A DNA stretch of 64,000 nt from positions 1 through 64,000 of the forward strand of contig NZ_JAAALO010000008.1 in the NCBI RefSeq assembly GCF_009908295.1. Reading direction: 5' to 3'. Below, piece after piece: positions 56,941 to 64,000 of this stretch (position 1 is its first letter; the number at the start of each line of letters is the position of its first letter). The notes beneath the pieces were generated by a model. The model was not told where the DNA came from. It made no database searches and saw only the letters and a list, made by a program, of their open reading frames with translations. Position numbers and translations under genes: made by a program. Source of the stretch: Micromonospora rubida (GTDB taxonomy: Bacteria; Actinomycetota; Actinomycetes; Mycobacteriales; Micromonosporaceae).

Positions 56941-58452
56941 ATGGAACCTCCCGCTGACCCGCGAGCGCGTCGGCTCTTCGGCGGCAGCGCCCGGGCCCTC
57001 GGCGACCTCGCCGGCAGCCCGTTCCGGGCCGACCGGGACCGGATCGTGGCCTCGCCCTTCTTCACCCGGCTGGGCGGGGTCACCCAGGTGATCAGCCCCG
57101 GCGGTTCCGGGCTGCTCGTGCACAACCGGCTCACCCACAGCCTCAAGGTGGCCCAGGTGGCCCGGGCGATCGCCGAGCGGCTCACCGCCGACGACCGCTG
57201 GCGGGGCCTGCTGGAGAAGCTGGGCGGCTGCGACCCGGACGTGGTGGAGGCCGCCGCGCTCGCCCACGACCTCGGCCACCCGCCGTTCGGGCACCTCGGG
57301 GAGCGGGTGCTCGACCGGCTGGCCCGGCACCGGCTCGGCCTGGCCGACGGGTTCGAGGGCAACGCGCAGTCGTACCGGATCGTCACCAGCACCGAGATCC
57401 GGGGCGCGGCGACCACCGGCCTCGACCTGACCGCGGCGGTCCGGGCGGCCCTGCTGAAGTACCCGTGGACCCGGCTGGACCACCCGGACCCGCACCCCCG
57501 GCACCTCGCCCCGCCGCCCCGGGGCGCCGCCGCCCCGCCCGACGACCCGGACAGCGGCTCGGCCAAGTTCGGCGCGTACCGCACGGAGCTGGTCGACCTG
57601 CGGCAGGCCCGGGAGCCGTTCGCCGGGCGGATCGCCGACTGGCAGCAGACCGTGGAGGCGTCGGTGATGGACACCGCCGACGACATCGCGTACGCCATCC
57701 ACGACGTGGAGGACTTCTACCGGGTCGGGGTGCTCCAGCAGGGTGCCGTGGCCGCCGAGCTGACGGCCTGGCAGCGGGAGAACGGGCACTTCCGGGCGGT
57801 CACCGAGCCGGCCCTGGCCGGGGCGGCCCGGCGGCCCGGGGCGGCGATCGAGCGGCTGCGCCGGCAACTGCACCGCAAGGACGCCTGGATCGCCGACGAC
57901 GAGGCGTTCGCCGCCGCCGTCGAGCACGTACGCGAGGAACTGGTCGAGGGGCTGCTGACCATGCCGTTCGACGGCTCGATCGAGGCGGAGCAGTACGTGG
58001 CGCGGTTCTCCGCCCGGTGGACCACCCGGTTCGTCGACGCCATCACCGTGACCGAGGCCCCGTCGGTGCGCTCCGGGCACGTGCTGCTCGCCCCGGCGCA
58101 GTGGCACGAGGTGCAGGTGCTCAAGTTCGTCCACCACCGGTTCGTGCTGGCGAGGCCGGACCTCGCCCTGCACCAGCGCGGCCAGGCCCGGCTGCTGGGC
58201 ACCCTCGTCGAGGCGCTGTGGGAGTGGCTGCTCGACCCGGAGGAGGAGTCCCGGCTGCCGCGCCGGCTGCACGACCTGGTCGAGCTGGCCGAGGCGGAGC
58301 TGCACCCGCGCACCCCGGACCGGGTCGGCCGGGCCCGGGGGCGGGCGATCATCGACTTCGTCGCGCAGCTCACCGACGGCCAGGCGGTGGCGATGCTGGA
58401 CGCCCTCTCCGGCCGCTCCGGAGCGCTGTGGACGGACGCCTTCGTGCTGTGA
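56941..58452 (+). CDS. dgt: Deoxyguanosinetriphosphate triphosphohydrolase-like HD protein
   Basis: 503 aa. HD-superfamily dNTP triphosphohydrolase: NRLTHSLKVAQVAR gives the first His, AHDLGHPPFGHLGE the HD pair, and SVMDTADDIAYAIHDVEDF the later Asp. R-F-G-G-like N-terminus SPFRADRDRIVASPFFTRLG matches the family. Expected to hydrolyse dGTP to deoxyguanosine and triphosphate. Full length. The 3' end has no partner gene; the next gene is convergent. Confidence 0.9.
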   Translation: MEPPADPRARRLFGGSARALGDLAGSPFRADRDRIVASPFFTRLGGVTQVISPGGSGLLVHNRLTHSLKVAQVARAIAERLTADDRWRGLLEKLGGCDPDVVEAAALAHDLGHPPFGHLGERVLDRLARHRLGLADGFEGNAQSYRIVTSTEIRGAATTGLDLTAAVRAALLKYPWTRLDHPDPHPRHLAPPPRGAAAPPDDPDSGSAKFGAYRTELVDLRQAREPFAGRIADWQQTVEASVMDTADDIAYAIHDVEDFYRVGVLQQGAVAAELTAWQRENGHFRAVTEPALAGAARRPGAAIERLRRQLHRKDAWIADDEAFAAAVEHVREELVEGLLTMPFDGSIEAEQYVARFSARWTTRFVDAITVTEAPSVRSGHVLLAPAQWHEVQVLKFVHHRFVLARPDLALHQRGQARLLGTLVEALWEWLLDPEEESRLPRRLHDLVELAEAELHPRTPDRVGRARGRAIIDFVAQLTDGQAVAMLDALSGRSGALWTDAFVL

Positions 58453-58519
58453 CGACGGCCCGGACGGTGCGGCGCGGACGGTGCGAGGCAGCGCGGCGTG
58501 GACGGGGCGGCCTGGGTGT

Positions 58520-59659
58520 TCAGGCGATCGACTGCCACCAGCCGTCGACCGCGGGCGGGTCGTCGACCACCACCCGCTCGCCGGGGCGGGGCACGGCCAG
58601 CCGCACGTCGCGGGCCTTCGCCTCGGCCCAGATCCGGTCCACCGGCTCCGACCAGTCGTGCAAAGCCAGGTTGAACGTCGCCCAGTGCACCGGGACGAGC
58701 AGCCCGCCGCGCAGGTCGAGGTGGGCCGACACGGCCTCCTCCGGGAACATGTGGATGCCCGGCCACGCCCGGTCGTACGCGCCGATCTGCATCAGCGTGA
58801 CGTCGAACGGGCCGTGCTCGGCGCCGATCTCGGCGTACCCGTCGAAGTAGCCGGAGTCGCCGGTGTAGAAGAGGCGGCGGTGCGCGCCGGCCACCACCCA
58901 CGAGCTCCACAGCGTGCCGTCGCGGCGCAGCCCCCGGCCGGAGAAGTGCTGGGCGGCGGTGGCGGTGATCGTCAGCGGCCCCACCCGGTGGCTCTCCGAC
59001 CAGTCCAGCTCGACGATCCGGTGCTCCGGCACGCCCCAGCGGTCCAGGTGGGCGCCGACGCCCAGCGGCACCAGGAACGGCGCCGACTGCCCGGCCAGCA
59101 GCGCCCGCACGGTGGCCATGTCGAGGTGGTCGTAGTGGTCGTGGGAGATCAGGATCGCGTCCACGGCGGGCAGCTCGTCGAGGCCGACCGGTGGCTCGTG
59201 CAGCCGCCGCGGCCCGACCACCGCCGACGGCGAGCACCGGTCGCTCCACACCGGGTCGATCAGCACCCGGTGCCCCTCGATCTCGATCAGCGCCGAGGGG
59301 TGGCCGTACCCGACGACGTTGAGCTCGCGCTCGGTCGCGGCGGGCGCGGCGGCCGGCCGCCGCAGCGGGACGGCGGCGGCCGGCCGCCGCTTCTGCTTGC
59401 CGAAGATCAGCTCGCGGACCAGGTTGCGGTCGGACGCGCCGGACATCGTGCGGGTGCTCGGCCGGTTGTGGAAGGTGCCGTCGCGGAACTGCGGCGACCG
59501 GGCCGCCCGTGCGGCGCGCGCCCCGGTCAGCCGCCCGCCCAGCGCCGCCGGAACGTCCCGCGCCACCCAGGCCAGGCCGGCGAGCGCGGCCAGCCCGGCC
59601 GCGCCGCGCAGCCGCCGCCCGAGCGCCCGCGCAACGGCCCGTTCCGCTGGTTCCCCCAT
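58520..59659 (-). CDS. MBL-fold metallohydrolase (UlaG/NAPE-PLD-like)
   Basis: 379 aa. The metallo-beta-lactamase motif ISHDHYDHLDM supplies the metal ligands; further ligands are in TATAAQHFSGRG and FYTGDSGYFDGYAEIG, with the last His in LLVPVHWATFNLALHDW. The N-terminus has a hydrophobic stretch AAGLAALAGLAWVARDVPAA, so membrane association is possible. NAPE-PLD relatives cleave phosphodiesters; the substrate here is unknown. Confidence 0.87.
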   Translation of the reverse strand: MGEPAERAVARALGRRLRGAAGLAALAGLAWVARDVPAALGGRLTGARAARAARSPQFRDGTFHNRPSTRTMSGASDRNLVRELIFGKQKRRPAAAVPLRRPAAAPAATERELNVVGYGHPSALIEIEGHRVLIDPVWSDRCSPSAVVGPRRLHEPPVGLDELPAVDAILISHDHYDHLDMATVRALLAGQSAPFLVPLGVGAHLDRWGVPEHRIVELDWSESHRVGPLTITATAAQHFSGRGLRRDGTLWSSWVVAGAHRRLFYTGDSGYFDGYAEIGAEHGPFDVTLMQIGAYDRAWPGIHMFPEEAVSAHLDLRGGLLVPVHWATFNLALHDWSEPVDRIWAEAKARDVRLAVPRPGERVVVDDPPAVDGWWQSIA

Positions 59660-59765
59660 TGTCGTGCGCCCCCTCCGCCGGTGTCCCGCCAGTACACGGT
59701 AGTCCGCCGCCGTGCCCGCGCGCCAAGCGCCGGTCGGCTCGGCCGCGCGGGTGCTCGGGGCCTGG

Positions 59766-60776
59766 TCAGCCGCCGTTGCTCGGCCGCCGCACGCTCGGCC
59801 GGTGGATGGTGCCGACGCCGGTCAGCCCGTCGATGGTGGTCAGGAAGCTGCGCCCCATCCGGGCCCGGGCCTGCACCGCCGGGTGGGTCGCGCCGAAGTT
59901 GCCCGCGTCGGCCTGCCCGTCGGCGAACAGGGCGTACGTCAGCACCGCCGCGCCGGCGGCGTCGAAGATCACCCCGGCCTCGTGCCGGGCGTCGTCGAAC
60001 CAGCCCGCCTTGGTGGCGATCCGGGCCCGCTGCGCGGAGGACATCTCCCGCCGGATGCCGTCGGTGAACGCGACGGGGGAGCGCAGCAGCCCGAGCAGGA
60101 ACGCCGTCGAGGACGCCGACAGCAGCGTGCCGGCGACCAGCGCCCGCAGCAGGTTGTGCGTCTCCCGGGGGGTGCTGGTGCCGAGGAAGAACCGGTTCGG
60201 GTTGGCCACCGGCTGCACCTGCGTGTTCGGGAAGCCCTTCGTCACCAGGATCTGGTTCAGCTCGGCCGCCGGGCAGACCAGGCCGCAGAGCCGGACGGCG
60301 GTGTCGTCGGAGACGGTGAGCAGGTTCGCCAGCACGTGCCCCAGGGTGACGCTGCTCGGGTACGCGCCGTCCAGGCTGAAGATCCCGTCCCCGCCGGGCA
60401 CCACGATCGACGCCGTCACGTCGACCTGCTGGGCGAGCGTGAGCAGCCCCCGGTCGACCTTGTCCAGCACCGCCGTGGCCACCGCGATCTTGTTAACGCT
60501 GTAGGCCTCGATCTGGGTGTCGGCCTCGTCGGCGACGGCCACCAGCGGGGCGGCGGACGAGTTGGCGACGGTCACGTACGCCTGCCAGTTGCCACCGGCC
60601 AGGGTCGACTCCAGGGCGTACCGGGCAGCCACCCAGCTCGCGGCCTCGGTCGGGTTGGCCGCCGACCGGGGGCGCATGGCGGCGGCGGAGGCCGGCGTGC
60701 CGGCGCCGAGCACCGTGCCGGCGGTGGCCACCGTGCCGAGCCCCAGCGCAGCCCTGCGGTTCACCCTGATCGTCAT
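59766..60776 (-). CDS. Exported beta-lactamase-like serine hydrolase
   Basis: 336 aa from ATG 60776, with GGGGGAG seven bases upstream and TAGGGT (60820-60825) as a likely -10. A twin-arginine-like signal peptide (NRRAALGLGTVATAG ... ASAAA) leads into a class A-like domain with S93-x-x-K96 (AYSVNKI), SDD (156-158) in place of SDN, and TKAG as KTG equivalent. It probably hydrolyses beta-lactams or acts on peptidoglycan. Activity as a resistance enzyme is not shown by these motifs alone. Confidence 0.85.
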   Translation of the reverse strand: MTIRVNRRAALGLGTVATAGTVLGAGTPASAAAMRPRSAANPTEAASWVAARYALESTLAGGNWQAYVTVANSSAAPLVAVADEADTQIEAYSVNKIAVATAVLDKVDRGLLTLAQQVDVTASIVVPGGDGIFSLDGAYPSSVTLGHVLANLLTVSDDTAVRLCGLVCPAAELNQILVTKGFPNTQVQPVANPNRFFLGTSTPRETHNLLRALVAGTLLSASSTAFLLGLLRSPVAFTDGIRREMSSAQRARIATKAGWFDDARHEAGVIFDAAGAAVLTYALFADGQADAGNFGATHPAVQARARMGRSFLTTIDGLTGVGTIHRPSVRRPSNGG

Positions 60777-60907
60777 TCGTCTCCCCCGTCGGCGGTTGTG
60801 GATCATCCGTTCCACCGCCACCCTAGGGGAAGAGATCGATTCCGGTGGCCCCGGAAACCGGTCATCGGGGCCGGCGACCGACGACGCCGTGGCCACCGCC
60901 GTACGGG

Positions 60908-62092
60908 TCACGGCGCGAGCACGACCTTGACGCAGCCGTCCTCCTTCTTCTGGAACATCTCGTACGCCTGCGCCGCCTGCGCCAGCGGCACCCGGTGGGT
61001 CCGCAGGTCCGCCACGCCCAGCGGATCGCCGTCGCCGGAGAGCAGCGGCATGATCTCGTCGGTCCACCGGCGCACGTGGCACTGACCCATCCGCACCTGG
61101 ACGCCCCGGTCGAACATCTCCATCAGCGGCATCGGGTCGACCTCCCCGCCGTACACCCCGGAGATCGACACCGTTCCGCCCCGGCGGACCGCCCGCAGCG
61201 CGGCGTGCAGCACGGTCAGCCGGTCCACGCCCGCCCGGTCGGTCATGGTCCGGGCCAGCTTGTCCGGCAGTATCCCGGCTGCGGCCTGGGCCACCTTGCC
61301 CGAGGTGGAGCCGTGCGCCTCCATGCCGACCGCGTCGATCACCGCGTCCGGTCCGCGTCCGTCGACCAGGTCGATCAGCGCGTCGGGCACGTTGTCGAGC
61401 CGGCTGACGTCGAGCGTCTCGATGCCGTGCCGGCGGGCCATCTCCAGCCGCTCCGGCACCAGGTCCAGCCCGATCACCCGGTCGGCGCCGAGGTGCCGGC
61501 CGATCCGGGCGCAGAGCTGCCCCACCGGGCCCAGCCCGAACACCGCGAGGGTGCCGCCGGGCGGGGTGTCGGCGTACTTCACCGCCTGCCAGGCGGTGGG
61601 CAGGATGTCGGACAGGTACAGCCAGCGCTCGTCCGGGCCGGTCGCCGGGACCTTGATCGGCCCGAACTGGGCGTGCGGCACCCGCAGGTACTCGGCCTGC
61701 CCGCCGGGCACCGAGCCGTACAGCGAGGTGTAGCCGAACAGGGCGGCGCCCTTGCCTTCCGAGGTCACCTGGGTGGTCTCGCACTGGGCGTAGAGCTGCC
61801 GGTCGCACATCCAGCAGGAGCCGCAGGAGATGTTGAACGGGACCACCACCCGGTCGCCCGGCTTGAGTCGGGTCACCCCGGACCCGACCTCCTCGACGAT
61901 CCCCATCGGCTCGTGGCCCAGCACGTCGCCGGGCTTCAGGTACGGCCCGAGCACCTCGTACAGGTGCAGGTCGGAGCCGCAGATGGCGGTGGAGGTGATC
62001 CGGACGATCGCGTCGGTCGGCTCCTCGATGCGCGGGTCCGGCACCTCCTCGACCCGGACGTCCCGTTTGCCCTGCCAGGTCAGTGCCTTCAT
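60908..62092 (-). CDS. Zinc-dependent alcohol dehydrogenase (MDR family)
   Basis: 394 aa. Catalytic-zinc segment TAICGSDLHLYE and GHEPMGIVEEVGSGV; structural-zinc loop CGSCWMCDRQLYAQC with all four Cys; Rossmann motif AVFGLGPVGQLCARI. Similar proteins are annotated as glutathione-independent formaldehyde dehydrogenases, but the substrate is not established. AGGAG lies eleven bases before ATG 62092. Confidence 0.9.
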   Translation of the reverse strand: MKALTWQGKRDVRVEEVPDPRIEEPTDAIVRITSTAICGSDLHLYEVLGPYLKPGDVLGHEPMGIVEEVGSGVTRLKPGDRVVVPFNISCGSCWMCDRQLYAQCETTQVTSEGKGAALFGYTSLYGSVPGGQAEYLRVPHAQFGPIKVPATGPDERWLYLSDILPTAWQAVKYADTPPGGTLAVFGLGPVGQLCARIGRHLGADRVIGLDLVPERLEMARRHGIETLDVSRLDNVPDALIDLVDGRGPDAVIDAVGMEAHGSTSGKVAQAAAGILPDKLARTMTDRAGVDRLTVLHAALRAVRRGGTVSISGVYGGEVDPMPLMEMFDRGVQVRMGQCHVRRWTDEIMPLLSGDGDPLGVADLRTHRVPLAQAAQAYEMFQKKEDGCVKVVLAP

Positions 62093-62220
62093 GTCGTCAT
62101 CGTCTCCTCGTCGGTGCCGCCCCTACGGAACTGCTACCCGCGTCGGGGCCGTTGAACCGGAGGCATGGGCGCCGGTGGCTCGCGCCCAGACCCCCATCCC
62201 CACCCCCACCCCACCTCCCC

Positions 62221-62290
62221 TGCGCGCACTTTCACGGAATGTGTGGCATCGACGCGCGCTATGGCCCCGCATTCCGTGAAAGTGCGCGCA
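62221..62290. repeat. Perfect 21-bp inverted repeat with 28-nt loop
   Basis: Arms 62221-62241 (TGCGCGCACTTTCACGG...) and 62270-62290 are exact complements. Loop length equals that of family I hairpins, though the sequence differs. It lies between the alcohol dehydrogenase start (62092) and the sdhB end (62374), where an sdhB terminator would be expected. Confidence 0.6.
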
Positions 62291-62373
62291 CCGGGACCAC
62301 GCGGGGAGGGGGAGGTCCGTCGGCCGACCGCCGGCCCTCGGTGGGGCGCGGCGGTCGGGTGCGGTGCTGCGGG

Positions 62374-63131
62374 TCAGGAGCCCGGGGTGCCGCCGCCCTT
62401 GGCGGTCGCCGTGAGGTAGTCGCGGTTGAGTCGGCCGATGGTGTTCAGCGGGATGCCCTTCGGGCAGACCACCGTGCACTCGCCGGCGTTGGTGCAGCCG
62501 CCGAAGCCGGCCTCGTCGTGCGCGTCCACCATCCCGATCACCCGGGTGTACCGCTCGGGCTGGCCCTGCGGCAACAGCGAGAGCTGGGTGAGCTTGGCGG
62601 CGGTGAAGAGCATGCCGGAGCCGTTCGGGCAGGCCGCCACGCAGGCCCCGCAGCCGATGCAGGCGGCGGACTCGAAGGCGGCGTCCGCGTCGGCCTTGGC
62701 CACGGGCGTGGCGTGCGCGTCGGGGGCGCTGCCGGTCGGCGCGGTGATGTACCCGCCGGCGGCGATGATCTTGTCGAAGGCGCCCCGGTTGACCACCAGG
62801 TCCTTGATGACCGGGAAGGCGCGGGCCCGCCACGGCTCGATGTCGATCGTCTCGCCGTCGGAGAACTGCCGCATGTGCAGCTGGCACGCGGTGGTGCCGC
62901 GCTGCGGCCCGTGCGCGTCGCCGTTGATCATCAGGCCGCACATGCCGCAGATGCCCTCGCGGCAGTCGTGGTCGAACGCCACCGGCTCCTCGCCGGAGAG
63001 GGTCAGCCGCTCGTTGAGCACGTCGAGCATCTCCAGGAACGACATGTCGGGGGAGACGTCGTCGACCTGGTAGGTGACCATCCGACCCTTGTCCTCGGGG
63101 CCGGGCTGGCGCCAGATGCGCAGGGTCAGGT

Positions 63132-63135
<4 letters not shown>
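62374..63135 (-). CDS. sdhB: Succinate dehydrogenase/fumarate reductase iron-sulfur subunit
   Basis: 253 aa from GTG 63135, which overlaps the sdhA stop (GTGA). The N-terminal 2Fe-2S domain has [15 protein letters not shown] and the following Cys in TTACQLH. The C-terminal domain has [13 protein letters not shown] and [16 protein letters not shown] for the 4Fe-4S and 3Fe-4S clusters. It passes electrons from the flavoprotein to the quinone site of complex II. Confidence 0.95.

Positions 63136-64000
<865 letters not shown>

Noticed and set aside
56941-56946. AbrB-like or phage genes as evidence that 4-17 kb is a prophage or ICE
   Set aside because: No integrase, tRNA att site, relaxase or phage structural gene was found; the glgB-end duplication is the only border-like sign.
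59766-60776. Calling the serine hydrolase a resistance beta-lactamase
   Set aside because: SxxK and SDD are present but substrate range cannot be read from motifs; many actinobacterial relatives are of unknown activity.

Overview
The window is very GC-rich and densely coding, with many GTG/TTG starts, 4-bp stop/start overlaps and leaderless-type promoters. Together with GlgE, Tex, an actinobacterial type SdhAB and XRE/TPR regulators this points to an actinobacterium, most likely Micromonosporaceae (Micromonospora or a close relative). The genus is inferred from gene style, not from a marker gene. No rRNA, tRNA, CRISPR array, transposase or integrase was seen.

Layout. 1-3.8 kb: two paralogous XRE regulators, one truncated, and an aminoglycoside-phosphotransferase-like kinase. 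4.1-17.1 kb: a five-gene, minus-strand operon in which almost every junction overlaps (DUF4132 protein, a 1712-aa protein, MoxR AAA+ ATPase, a DUF5682-like::VWA fusion, a SWIM zinc-finger protein). It corresponds to the uncharacterised E. coli yehI/L/M/P/Q locus. It is bracketed by the real glgB on one side and a 25-codon glgB 3'-end remnant on the other. 17.5-29.4 kb: glycogen/alpha-glucan genes glgB, glgE, glgA(glgM), glgC and pgm, i.e. glucose-1-P to ADP-glucose to maltose-1-P to branched glucan. They are interrupted by an SDR, a GntR repressor with a clear operator, a decayed XRE gene and a vapBC module.

29.4-52 kb: an exopolysaccharide locus. It has an initiating sugar-phosphate transferase, a GNAT, two hexapeptide acyltransferases, five GT4 glycosyltransferases, a sugar epimerase, a Wzx-type flippase and an O-antigen-ligase/polymerase-type membrane protein. 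It also carries the three-enzyme UDP-L-FucNAc pathway (CapE, CapF, CapG), a DegT-type aminotransferase and a FemAB-like acyltransferase. A large secreted M14 carboxypeptidase lies inside it. No Wzz/Wzc chain-length kinase or outer export gene is in the window. 52-64 kb: two small secreted Cys-containing proteins, then mostly housekeeping genes: tex, dGTPase, an MBL hydrolase, a beta-lactamase-like serine hydrolase, a zinc alcohol dehydrogenase, and sdhB/sdhA (sdhA runs off the window).

Between genes there are several long-stem hairpins. One family occurs three times (about 3.7, 17.4 and 23.2 kb) with a 22-bp stem and a 27-28 nt loop. A second occurs at 1.0 and 22.9 kb, and single hairpins lie at 52.3 and 62.2 kb. 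They sit where terminators would, but they are repeated and partly conserved beyond the stem. The best candidates for an undescribed system are the yeh-like operon with its duplicated glgB borders, and the hairpin families.
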